Origin: an uncultured Erysipelotrichaceae bacterium
GTDB lineage: Bacteria > Bacillota_I > Bacilli_A > RF39 > UBA660
Direction: 5' to 3'
NCBI GenBank assembly: GCA_902766135.1
Contig: CACXCK010000056.1
Coordinates: 1-16,061 of the forward strand
Length of the DNA: 16,061 bases
Under the pieces are notes generated by a model. It was not told the origin of the DNA, searched no databases, and worked only from the letters and a program-made list of their open reading frames with translations. This document shows positions 7,375 through 13,813 of this stretch, in pieces. Position numbers and translations under genes: made by a program. Every line of letters starts with the position of its first letter. The first letter of the stretch is position 1.

Positions 7375-7930
7375 CATTCTCTTTGTATATAGAAGTAAAC
7401 AATTCTGTTTCTTCACTTAAATTATCTTTTTTTTCAAGTGGTGGTAAGTCATTAATGGTTGCTAAGCCAAAATAATCTAAAAACTCATGAGTTGTTTTAT
7501 AAAGAATTGGGTGTCCTGGCATAGTACTTCTTCCTGATTCTTTAATAAAACCTTTGGCTAGCAATTTACGAAGTGTATAGTCTGATGATATACCTCTTAT
7601 CTCATCTATTTCTGCTCTTGTTATTGGTTCGTTATATGCAACTACTGCTAATACTTCTAAAGCTTGCGGACTTAGACTAGTACTTCCTTCATTAGTTATT
7701 AGTTTCTGATAATAACTCTTGTGTTCTTCTTTAGTTGTAAGTTTAAATGTTTCACCTAAAAAATGGATTCTTAAACCGCGACTATCACTTTCATAACTCT
7801 TTTTTAGTTTAAGAAGAAGTTCTTTAGCTTCGTTCATATCTATATCTAATATTTTAACTATTTGTTCAAGGGTTATACCTTCATCGCCAACAACAAATAA
7901 TAAACCTTCTAGAATACCTTCTTTATTCAT
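7364..7930 (-). CDS. scpB: Segregation and condensation protein ScpB
   Basis: ScpB is a dimeric winged-helix (kite) protein that binds ScpA in the SMC condensin complex, which compacts and separates sister chromosomes. The 188-residue length is normal. Family landmarks are E-G-I-L-E-G-L-L-F near the N-terminus, the block L-S-P-Q-A-L-E-V-L-A-V-V-A-Y-N-E-P-I-T-R (86-105), and G-H-P-I-L-Y-K-T-T with F-L-D-Y-F-G-L near the end of the second winged helix. The start ATG overlaps the scpA stop as ATGA, and GGAGG lies in the last codons of scpA. That coupling suits the fixed stoichiometry of the complex. Confidence 0.97.
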   Translation of the reverse strand: MNKEGILEGLLFVVGDEGITLEQIVKILDIDMNEAKELLLKLKKSYESDSRGLRIHFLGETFKLTTKEEHKSYYQKLITNEGSTSLSPQALEVLAVVAYNEPITRAEIDEIRGISSDYTLRKLLAKGFIKESGRSTMPGHPILYKTTHEFLDYFGLATINDLPPLEKKDNLSEETELFTSIYKENESE

Positions 7931-8649
7931 AATGCCTCCACTAATAATGAATCAAAATTACTTTCTTGATTTAGTTTTATTTCTTTTGCACGACACATTT
8001 CTAAGATAGCTAGGAATGTGACTATTATATACTCTTTTGTTCCATATTCAAAAAGTTCATAGAAATTGCATTTTTTCTTTTCTTTTAGAATGTTGCGAAT
8101 ATAGTTTGTTCTTTCATGAACGCTTAATTCACGTCTGGTAATTTTAGTTTCAACAGGTTCTAAATAGTGACGTCTTTTTTCAATATCATTTAAAGCTTTT
8201 ATTAAATCACTGGTACTTAAACCATCGTCATTAAAGAGTTTTAATTCTTCTTGATAATTAGATAAGCTTTCTGGCAATTTAGTATATATTTCACTTCGTT
8301 TACTTTCAAGAGCTTTTAATTCTTCAGTAACTTTTTTGATGCGTTCGTATTCAATGATTCTACTACGCAAATCTTCTTCGCTCGTAATTTCATTTTCTTC
8401 GGTTGAATCATTCTCTTCTGAAGCACCGATTAACATCTTGCTTTTTAAATGAACAAGATTAGAAGCCATGACTAAAAACTCACTACCAATATCAATGTTT
8501 AGTGATTGCATGTTTTTTATATGTGTTAAATAGCCTTCAATGATATCTTGCATTTTAATTTCATATATATCAAGTTTAGTTTCTTTTACTAGATGGAGTA
8601 AAAGATCCATTGGGCCATTAAAATTATCTAATTGTACTTCGTAATTCAT
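7927..8649 (-). CDS. scpA: Segregation and condensation protein ScpA
   Basis: ScpA is the kleisin that bridges the two SMC heads. The 240-residue protein opens with the conserved L-D-N-F-N-G-P-M-D-L-L-L-H-L-V (7-21) and the following I-Y-E-I block. It continues with the helical S-E-F-L-V-M-A-S-N-L-V-H-L-K-S-K-M-L-I (61-79), an acidic middle and a C-terminal winged helix containing V-T-F-L-A-I-L-E-M. The start is ATG with GGGAG about nine bases upstream. It forms a two-gene operon with scpB. SMC itself is not in the window. Confidence 0.97.
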   Translation of the reverse strand: MNYEVQLDNFNGPMDLLLHLVKETKLDIYEIKMQDIIEGYLTHIKNMQSLNIDIGSEFLVMASNLVHLKSKMLIGASEENDSTEENEITSEEDLRSRIIEYERIKKVTEELKALESKRSEIYTKLPESLSNYQEELKLFNDDGLSTSDLIKALNDIEKRRHYLEPVETKITRRELSVHERTNYIRNILKEKKKCNFYELFEYGTKEYIIVTFLAILEMCRAKEIKLNQESNFDSLLVEAL

Positions 8650-8668
8650 TATCTCTACTCCCTTACTT

Positions 8669-8697
8669 ATTTTACTAGATTTTAAAAAAAAAGTCTA
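8669..8697 (-). promoter_or_regulatory. Candidate scpA promoter
   Basis: TAGACT (8697-8692) and TAAAAT (8674-8669) are 17 bases apart on minus, with four and five matches to the sigma-A hexamers. The -35 lies inside the terminator of the preceding gene, so the signals overlap. Confidence 0.35.
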
Positions 8698-8713
8698 TGG
8701 TGTAACCCATAGA
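8684..8713 (-). terminator. Terminator of the unknown membrane-protein gene
   Basis: TCTATGG and CCATAGA form a seven-base stem with a six-base loop, followed on minus by C and nine T residues (8692-8684). It starts nine bases after the stop codon at 8724-8722. Confidence 0.85.
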
Positions 8714-8721
8714 ATTAATGA

Positions 8722-9678
8722 TTATTGGCAAGTATAGCCAGAAGAATTAAGTTCAAAAGCTATTTTCTTGGCTTCAGTACCTTTCTTATAATATATTAAA
8801 TCTTTGAATGTTTTTTGATATGTGTTATCATTTATATCATTAAGACTAATATTTATAACTGCTTCGAAACCGCCTCTAGATGGATTTAGATTCATTGTTA
8901 TGCCTGATTCCGCATTAATGTTTTCTTTCATCACTTCATAATTATCTAATAGTTCATCGTAGTTTGTATCTGTTTCAAATACTTGATGATTTACGATAAT
9001 AGTATTTAATGAATATATATTGTTTTCACTAGTAAACTGGTATTCTATTTTTTGATTATTTAAAGTACATGTTAGAACATCTAAATCATTAACTTTATTC
9101 TTTAAAGTTATACTAGTGTAATCTTCGTCTTTTATTTCTAGAATTGATAATTTAACTATTTGGCCAGATGATAGCGCTTTAGTAATATCGTAACTAAAAT
9201 TTTTAATATCAACGAAACTATCGTTTGGAAGTTTTATTCTTTGAAGTAAGATATCAGATGAACTATATAATTCTAAATAATAATTATGATTACTTAAAAG
9301 TGATGAAGTACCTTGGGTAACAGCATTAAATGTTATTCTATTTAAAGACGTGTCAATATTGAAACTATTAAAGGTATTCGTTCCAACAACAACGGCTAAA
9401 TCGCTAGTAATTTCATATTTTTTATTATCTTCAGTATCTTCTGGATTATCTGGAGTACTTGGAGTATCGCTAGGTGTTGGTGTTGGTATGTATGGCCTAA
9501 CTTCAGTTTCTGGGTTTAGCCAATTAACAATATAATCTAATGAAAAAATACCTACTACAAAAATAGCTATGATAAATATTACAACAAACGGACTACCTTG
9601 TTTATTGTTTAATTTACCTATGTTGGTAGGAATTAATTCTGTTTGGTTTAATACAACCGGCTCTTTTCTTTTTTTCAC
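8722..9678 (-). CDS. Single-pass membrane protein of unknown function
   Basis: I do not recognise this protein. Numbered from the preferred start, it has a basic N-terminus, a cytoplasmic segment of about 29 residues, one membrane helix (about 30-47), a linker rich in Pro, Thr, Ser and Asp (about 60-87) and an extracytoplasmic domain of about 230 residues that looks mainly beta-stranded. The domain holds two cysteines, one in L-T-C-T-L and one next to the C-terminus, which could form a disulfide. In-frame GTG (9687) and ATG (9684) overlap the ribosome-binding site AGGTG (9689-9685), so GTG at 9678 is the likelier start. It has its own promoter and terminator, so it need not work with the flanking scpA or spoVAE. 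Confidence 0.8.
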   Translation of the reverse strand: MKKRKEPVVLNQTELIPTNIGKLNNKQGSPFVVIFIIAIFVVGIFSLDYIVNWLNPETEVRPYIPTPTPSDTPSTPDNPEDTEDNKKYEITSDLAVVVGTNTFNSFNIDTSLNRITFNAVTQGTSSLLSNHNYYLELYSSSDILLQRIKLPNDSFVDIKNFSYDITKALSSGQIVKLSILEIKDEDYTSITLKNKVNDLDVLTCTLNNQKIEYQFTSENNIYSLNTIIVNHQVFETDTNYDELLDNYEVMKENINAESGITMNLNPSRGGFEAVINISLNDINDNTYQKTFKDLIYYKKGTEAKKIAFELNSSGYTCQ

Positions 9679-9700
9679 ACGCATCACCTAATATAATATA

Positions 9701-9709
9701 AGTATACCA
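9701..9709 (-). promoter_or_regulatory. Extended -10 promoter of the unknown membrane-protein gene
   Basis: TG-G-TATACT (9709-9701) is a good extended -10 element. No clear -35 lies 16-18 bases upstream. Transcription would begin a few bases before the AGGTG ribosome-binding site. Confidence 0.4.
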
Positions 9710-9737
9710 AAAAAGATAAAAAATAGAAAGACCTTTA

Positions 9738-10088
9738 TTAATTTTTAGGTTTAAAAAATAAGGCACATAAAAATGATATTACAATAGCACTTGTTAAGGC
9801 TACTCCACTATAAGAGAGCATTTCTTGAAATAGACCAATAAAGCCATAATTATAGTATCCTTCAATTGCACCTTTATATAGTGAAGCCCCAAAGTTACAA
9901 ATTAGAATAGAAGATCCACCACGGCCAAAATCTAGAAGTATTGGATAAATTCCTATAAAAGATAGAAATGAACCTATAATAGTAAATAAGCTGGTCATAT
10001 GCCCTGGTGTTAGTCTTGTATATTCTCTAATTACTTCAGCTAGAAGACAGAATAAGCCTGCCACAAGAAACGAGTTAATGAAGTTCAT
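9738..10088 (-). CDS. spoVAE: Stage V sporulation protein AE
   Basis: This small membrane protein belongs to the SpoVA channel, which moves dipicolinic acid into the developing spore and out on germination. The 116 residues match the usual length and form several hydrophobic helices. Recognisable blocks are R-L-T-P-G-H near 26-31, G-R-G-G-S-S near 56-61 and the G-A-I-E-G-Y-Y segment near 73-79. The start is ATG at 10088 with a very strong site, TTTGGAGGTGA, inside the end of spoVAD, and the genes overlap by 14 bases. I see no confident terminator after it; only a four-base stem is present at 9731-9750. Confidence 0.95.
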   Translation of the reverse strand: MNFINSFLVAGLFCLLAEVIREYTRLTPGHMTSLFTIIGSFLSFIGIYPILLDFGRGGSSILICNFGASLYKGAIEGYYNYGFIGLFQEMLSYSGVALTSAIVISFLCALFFKPKN

Positions 10089-11061
10089 GGTTCACCTCCA
10101 AAGAAATAGCGTGACTGATTGCCGGGATACTCTTCTTTTGATTAACAAAGAATGGATTATGTAAGGACCCAGTACCTAAAAGAAGAATATTCTTATATTT
10201 TTTTTCTTTAATTATTTTATTAAAAAGAAACAGAGGTAAAGCTACAGGCCCACTAGCGCCCGATAACGTATCTTTTTGACTTTTTAAATATAATTCACAA
10301 CCGGCATCAAAATACTTATTAAGTTTAATATTATAGGCTCTTTTGATATATTCTTTAAAGATTTTAGAGCCTATACAACCTAAGTCTCCTGTTATTACTA
10401 CATCATAATAATCAATAGTTCTATTTAGTTCACTTAAATGTTTCATTAGTGTATCTGCAGCAGCTGGAGCCATCACAGCCCCCATGTGAGATGCATCTTT
10501 AATATTTAAATCGATGGCCTTACCAATGGTATAACTTTCGATTCTTATAGGACTTTTGACGTTGGTTATTAGACTTGAGATGGAACCAGTTGCTGTAAAT
10601 GTTTGCGTTACTGGTCTTGGGACACCATATTCTATTGGATACCGAAATTGTTTCTCAGCATGCAAATTATGGGATGAAATAGTACTAATGGCATATTTAC
10701 TCTTTGTACTTTCTAAAAACATTGAACTAACTATTAATGATTCTGGGAATGACGCGCAAGCTGAATATATGCCTAAAAATGGAATGTTAAAGTATCTTGC
10801 GGCATAACATGAGACGCTTATTTGATTTGATAAGTCGCCTGCGACTAACAAAGATACTTGCTTATCTTCTAGATTATTTCTTCTTAAGATACTTTCGGTG
10901 GTTGTTCTTTGCATTTTAACCTCGGCACTTTCAAATGTTTTTTCATGAAAATAATAATCATCCAAAACTAAATCATAAGTAAGAGGCCCACTTTTTTCAA
11001 CTGGTCCTGCTAGACTATAATAGTCTTTAATATAAATGTTATTTAGTATTTTGCTAGCCAT
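10075..11061 (-). CDS. spoVAD: Stage V sporulation protein AD
   Basis: SpoVAD is the cytosolic-face subunit of the SpoVA channel. It has a thiolase-like fold and binds dipicolinic acid in Bacillus. The 328-residue protein includes the thiolase-type block G-I-Y-S-A-C-A-S (97-104, cysteine 102), S-H-M-G-A-V-M-A-P-A-A-A-D-T near the centre, G-D-L-G-C-I-G and the C-terminal L-G-T-G-S-L-H-N-P. The start is ATG with GGAG nine bases upstream, overlapping spoVAC by eight bases. Length and motifs are normal for the family. Confidence 0.97.
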   Translation of the reverse strand: MASKILNNIYIKDYYSLAGPVEKSGPLTYDLVLDDYYFHEKTFESAEVKMQRTTTESILRRNNLEDKQVSLLVAGDLSNQISVSCYAARYFNIPFLGIYSACASFPESLIVSSMFLESTKSKYAISTISSHNLHAEKQFRYPIEYGVPRPVTQTFTATGSISSLITNVKSPIRIESYTIGKAIDLNIKDASHMGAVMAPAAADTLMKHLSELNRTIDYYDVVITGDLGCIGSKIFKEYIKRAYNIKLNKYFDAGCELYLKSQKDTLSGASGPVALPLFLFNKIIKEKKYKNILLLGTGSLHNPFFVNQKKSIPAISHAISLEVNHELH

Positions 11062-11491
11062 AGATTAAGACTCCTAGCACTGAAAAAAATAAGGCTCCCA
11101 ATACGCCATAAAGAATGACACTGCCAGCAAGTCTAAAGATACACGAGCCAAGGCCACTTATGAAGCCATCATGTTTGTAGTCAAGGGCGGCACTTGTCAT
11201 AGCATGGGCAAAACCAGTAGTTGGAATAAAAAGACCTGCCTTTGCAAAGGAAACCCAGTCATCAAAGAAACCTAGTGATGTAAATAAACTTGCAAGGAAG
11301 ATAACACTTAGGCAAGTGTAGGATCCTGCATCAGTTACACTCATACCAAAACAATTTACAAAACAATGAATTAAGAATTCAGCAAACACACCTACTAATC
11401 CCCCAATAAAAAAAGCCCAAAAGAAATGTTTAGCTCTATTCTCTTTAGGGGTATATTCTTTTACTAACTTGGCATATTCATCTATATTCAT
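11054..11491 (-). CDS. spoVAC: Stage V sporulation protein AC
   Basis: SpoVAC is an integral membrane subunit of the SpoVA channel; the Bacillus protein is reported to behave as a mechanosensitive channel. The frame stays open to 11575, but ATG at 11491 is chosen because GGGTGA (11501-11496) precedes it and the product, beginning M-N-I-D-E-Y, then has the usual length (145 residues). The longer version would run back through the prepilin terminator. The remaining protein has four to five hydrophobic helices and the conserved G-F-F-D and T-T-G-F-A-H-A-M segments. It heads a three-gene operon without the spoVAA, AB or AF genes known in Bacillus, like the shorter clostridial form. Confidence 0.95.
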   Translation of the reverse strand: MNIDEYAKLVKEYTPKENRAKHFFWAFFIGGLVGVFAEFLIHCFVNCFGMSVTDAGSYTCLSVIFLASLFTSLGFFDDWVSFAKAGLFIPTTGFAHAMTSAALDYKHDGFISGLGSCIFRLAGSVILYGVLGALFFSVLGVLIYG

Positions 11492-11506
11492 ATAATCACC
11501 CATCTT

Positions 11507-11535
11507 TAATATGAAGTGATTAAAAGTTTTTATGC
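11507..11535 (-). promoter_or_regulatory. Candidate sigma-G promoter of spoVAC-AD-AE
   Basis: GCATA (11535-11531) is followed after 17 bases by CATATTA (11513-11507). These resemble the Bacillus sigma-G elements (GHATR and CATWHTA), and spoVA is a forespore sigma-G operon in Bacillus. It lies between the prepilin terminator and spoVAC, the only intergenic space available. Transcription would start near 11500, leaving the ribosome-binding site at the extreme 5' end, which is a reservation. Confidence 0.45.
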
Positions 11536-11536
11536 A

Positions 11537-11564
11537 TAAAAAAATCTGTGAATTATCACAGATT
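11537..11564 (-). terminator. Terminator of the prepilin gene
   Basis: AATCTGTGA and TCACAGATT form a perfect nine-base stem with a four-base loop, followed on minus by a T run (11542-11538). The prepilin stop codon (11565-11563) overlaps the stem. It separates the prepilin gene from spoVA. Confidence 0.88.
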
Positions 11565-12036
11565 ATGCTCCACATGTAGTTATTTTTGAGTCTGAACCTT
11601 CTTCAACAGCTGAAGTTTGAACATCTGATTTTTGGCCAACTATTTTATATTGTGAGCTTTGTAGCCAGCCAGTAACTTCTAGTGTACCAGTTCCATCATC
11701 AACTACTTTAACGCTACCATTATAGCAGCCTTTGTTGTCCCAACGAGTGGCCAAATCACCGCCACTTGCGCCAGTTGATGAGCATGTTATTGAGTAGCAT
11801 TTAGATTGTGTACCTGTTGCTCCTCTTCCACCTAAAGTACCAGTATTCATCATGTCCATTTGAGCTTGTAGGGCACCTGCTTCTAGTAAACTTAGGAACT
11901 CATTTCTAAAGTTATTCTTACGAGCATCAGCAATTAAATTAAATACACTTGTTCCTGCAGTTAGCATTAATATTGCTAAGACAACGATTACGGCAAGTAA
12001 CTCAATTAATGTAAAACCTTTCTTGTTATTATTCAT
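11563..12036 (-). CDS. Type IV prepilin-like protein, stand-alone
   Basis: This 157-residue protein has a class III (prepilin) signal. Basic residues K5-K6 precede the cleavage site G7/F8, then T-L-I-E with the conserved glutamate at mature position 5 (E12), and a hydrophobic helix to about residue 34. After processing by a prepilin peptidase it would assemble into, or associate with, a thin pilus or pseudopilus on the cell surface. The globular part is rich in Gly, Ser and Thr and has four cysteines (80, 85, 104, 155), enough for two disulfides. The start ATG has AGGAG eight bases upstream. By eye the coding sequence is more GC-rich than its neighbours, which may reflect strong expression. 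No pilus ATPase, platform protein or peptidase is encoded nearby. It could be ComGC-like, but its genomic isolation argues against that. Confidence 0.88.
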   Translation of the reverse strand: MNNNKKGFTLIELLAVIVVLAILMLTAGTSVFNLIADARKNNFRNEFLSLLEAGALQAQMDMMNTGTLGGRGATGTQSKCYSITCSSTGASGGDLATRWDNKGCYNGSVKVVDDGTGTLEVTGWLQSSQYKIVGQKSDVQTSAVEEGSDSKITTCGA

Positions 12037-12064
12037 ACTTATCTCTCCTATTCTTTATGTATTA

Positions 12065-12093
12065 ATTATAGGAAAAAAGAAATGGTTTGTCAA
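12065..12093 (-). promoter_or_regulatory. Perfect consensus sigma-A promoter of the prepilin gene
   Basis: TTGACA (12093-12088), a 17-base spacer and TATAAT (12070-12065) match the consensus at every position. This is the strongest promoter I find in the window. With transcription from about 12058, the leader would be roughly 21 bases. Confidence 0.9.
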
Positions 12094-12121
12094 TATGATT
12101 TTACACAATTAAAAGAAAATA

Positions 12122-12136
12122 ATCATATTATATGAT
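12122..12136. repeat. Short inverted repeat upstream of the small membrane-protein gene
   Basis: ATCATA and TATGAT are perfect inverted copies separated by three bases, ending just before the AGGTGA ribosome-binding site. It could be an operator or a chance AT-rich palindrome. No clear sigma-A promoter is visible for the downstream gene: TTTACA (12100-12105) is followed by CATATT at an 18-base spacing. Confidence 0.3.
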
Positions 12137-12148
12137 AGGTGATTAAAT

Positions 12149-12325
12149 ATGAGACCTAGGAGAAATCCTTTTTTTAAAGTTATTCTAATACTTGCTATTT
12201 CTGTCTTAATATTCTATCAATTAATACTTACTTTCTTCTTACCATTTAGATTTAATATTTTTATTTTGCTCGTTGAAATATTAGTTCTTTTCTTTCTCAT
12301 CTATAGTATAATATGGCCGTGTTAA
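12149..12325 (+). CDS. Small two-helix membrane protein (58 residues)
   Basis: This frame is shorter than usual gene-calling limits. It begins with ATG, preceded by AGGTGA (12137-12142) six bases upstream, and ends with TAA at 12323-12325. The product starts with a basic M-R-P-R-R-N-P, then has a hydrophobic stretch (about 8-31), a P-F-R turn (32-34) and a second hydrophobic stretch (about 35-56), ending W-P-C. The basic N-terminus suggests both ends lie inside. It overlaps the end of the YsxE-like gene by 45 bases on the opposite strand. I do not recognise it. T-rich DNA readily encodes hydrophobic residues by chance, so the evidence is the well-placed start and ribosome-binding site. Confidence 0.5.
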   Translation: MRPRRNPFFKVILILAISVLIFYQLILTFFLPFRFNIFILLVEILVLFFLIYSIIWPC

Positions 12326-13183
12326 AGTTTCTGTTTTAAAGATATAATCAAAGAATTTTTCTACTTTTAAGACAATAGTAAATTCACTACCTTTCCACGC
12401 AAATTCATCTGGAATGGAAATACAGATAAAGAATAAATCTTTTTCTTCCGGACTCCATGGACAAATACTAAAGTATTCTTTAAGGAGAATTGAAAAGTCA
12501 CATGAAAAGCATTCTCTTTTATAGAATTCTATCATATCAATAACAGGACTATCTTTAGTACTTTCTTCCCAACTTAGTAAGTAGTCTTTATCGCTATGAA
12601 AAAAGTGTTCTAGGGAAACATGGTGATGGATTTGGCAAAGACGTTCACTAGTTTTATCTTTTACTTTATTGTACCATGATTCTAGCTTATCTTCACTAAA
12701 GTTTAGGGCGGCACTTGCTTTATAGAAGTTATTTAAAAAGCAACTACTACTTGGGGATGGATATATTTCTTTAAAACATTCTTCGTAGTGATAATTTAGA
12801 AAATATTTTAAATAGTTTATATGCTCTTTTATTATTTCATAAATCTTTTTATAGTCATCTTCTGTTACTTGTTTGTAGTATGTTGTACGACTGTGTAAAG
12901 ATGCTATTAGTCTTGTTAATTCTAGAGCCTTTTCTTCATTAGGCATAGGAATATCTTCAATATATTTGTATAAGTCTATTCCTTCTCGTGAATCATCTAT
13001 TAATTGTGGGTAATTTGTTATTCCTTTACTGCTTAAATAGTTATATAATTCTTTCATGTTTCTTTTTTTCTCTTTGATAACAATATTACCGCTTGTTGAT
13101 TCTAGAATGTGTGCATTTTTAAGAATGGTATAACGATAAGGTTTATAAATACTTTTAATTATTTCAATGCTTCGATTATTCAT
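12281..13183 (-). CDS. YsxE-like spore coat protein, degenerate kinase fold
   Basis: This 300-residue protein resembles the CotS/YsxE family of spore-coat-associated proteins with an aminoglycoside-phosphotransferase-like fold. I-V-I-K (K37) would correspond to the ATP-binding lysine. The catalytic-loop position reads H-H-H-V-S-L-E-H-F-F (186-195), without the expected Asp and Asn. The following metal-site region is L-S-W-E-E-S (203-208), then the typical P-V-I-D-M-I-E-F-Y (213-221). It is therefore probably catalytically inactive and structural. Its start overlaps the SpoVID-like gene by eight bases, the same order as spoVID-ysxE in Bacillus subtilis, where the products act in coat assembly. 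That synteny is the main support. No clear terminator follows. Confidence 0.75.
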   Translation of the reverse strand: MNNRSIEIIKSIYKPYRYTILKNAHILESTSGNIVIKEKKRNMKELYNYLSSKGITNYPQLIDDSREGIDLYKYIEDIPMPNEEKALELTRLIASLHSRTTYYKQVTEDDYKKIYEIIKEHINYLKYFLNYHYEECFKEIYPSPSSSCFLNNFYKASAALNFSEDKLESWYNKVKDKTSERLCQIHHHVSLEHFFHSDKDYLLSWEESTKDSPVIDMIEFYKRECFSCDFSILLKEYFSICPWSPEEKDLFFICISIPDEFAWKGSEFTIVLKVEKFFDYIFKTETLTRPYYTIDEKEKN

Positions 13184-13784
13184 CTTTAGCTGGGATTATT
13201 ATTTTCATGCCCGGAGTTATATTTGTTAGGTCGTTGTATTCTGCGAGTTCTGATTTATCAGTATTATAAATCGAACATATTAGGTCGATTGTTTCATCAT
13301 TCTTTATTGTGTGGACCTCATAACTTACAAATTCTTCGTCTTTTTGAATGCTTATTTCTTCTTTATGAGTAATTTCTTCTTTATGAGGAATTTCTTCTTT
13401 TTCTTCTATTGGCTCTTCTTCGGGAACGGGGATAAAGTCCACATCAATTCTTTCTTCTTTTGGTAAAGTAGGAGCGTTAAAGGAAAGCTCTATGTGGACT
13501 ACTATTTTACTATCATCTTTAATATCGTATGAGAAATCATTTATTTCTAAAGAAATTGCTTCTTTATCTATGTTATCAGTTAGTTCAATGGTAAAAGGTA
13601 TTTTAAAAGAAAAAGGTATTTCGTTTGCACTTACTTCGTGAGTCTTATAGTCTCCTGTAATTAAAAGATTACCATTTATAGAATCATTTTCTATTTTGTA
13701 TTCTCTTTCTAAAGATATACTTAATATTTCGTTTACTTTGGTATGAAAATCTAGTTCTTTAGTAAATGGTATTATATTATTCAT
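13176..13784 (-). CDS. SpoVID-like spore coat morphogenetic protein with LysM domain
   Basis: In Bacillus, SpoVID sits on the forespore surface and drives encasement of the spore by coat proteins. This 202-residue version has an N-terminal beta-rich domain (about 1-105) with the family-like opening V-N-E-I-L-S-I-S-L-E-R-E (17-28), an acidic linker (about 108-151) with an E-E-I-x-H-K repeat, and a C-terminal LysM domain (about 154-198) containing Y-E-V-H-T-I-K and I-T-P-G-M-K-I-I-I-P. It is much shorter than the roughly 575-residue B. subtilis protein, mostly through a shorter linker. The start ATG has AGGAT upstream. Identification relies on domain order and the YsxE-like partner. Another LysM coat protein such as SafA is the alternative. 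Confidence 0.75.
   Translation of the reverse strand: MNNIIPFTKELDFHTKVNEILSISLEREYKIENDSINGNLLITGDYKTHEVSANEIPFSFKIPFTIELTDNIDKEAISLEINDFSYDIKDDSKIVVHIELSFNAPTLPKEERIDVDFIPVPEEEPIEEKEEIPHKEEITHKEEISIQKDEEFVSYEVHTIKNDETIDLICSIYNTDKSELAEYNDLTNITPGMKIIIPAKDE
13354..13407. repeat. 18-bp tandem repeat in the SpoVID-like linker
   Basis: Two near-identical 18-base units (13354-13371 and 13372-13389) and a third diverged unit (13390-13407) encode successive E-E-I-x-H-K hexapeptides, residues about 130-147. Unit number may vary between strains. Confidence 0.75.
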
Positions 13785-13813
13785 AACATCATCCTTTCAT
13801 AGAAAAGATATGC

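Noticed and set aside
9350..9535. Plus-strand frame rich in Gly, Val and Ser antisense to the unknown membrane protein
   Set aside because: Its composition mirrors the Pro/Thr/Asp-rich linker coded on minus, and no ribosome-binding site is present.
9731..9750. ACCT/AGGT inverted repeat as the spoVA terminator
   Set aside because: The stem is only four bases and the following T-rich tract is broken, so it is not convincing.
10556..10807. 83-codon plus-strand frame antisense to spoVAD
   Set aside because: It is opposite a strongly conserved gene and has no convincing start signal; it is best explained as a shadow of the real coding frame.
11492..11575. N-terminal extension of spoVAC back to 11575
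   Set aside because: It would encode residues from the prepilin terminator and promoter region; the ATG at 11491 has a proper ribosome-binding site and gives the family's usual length.
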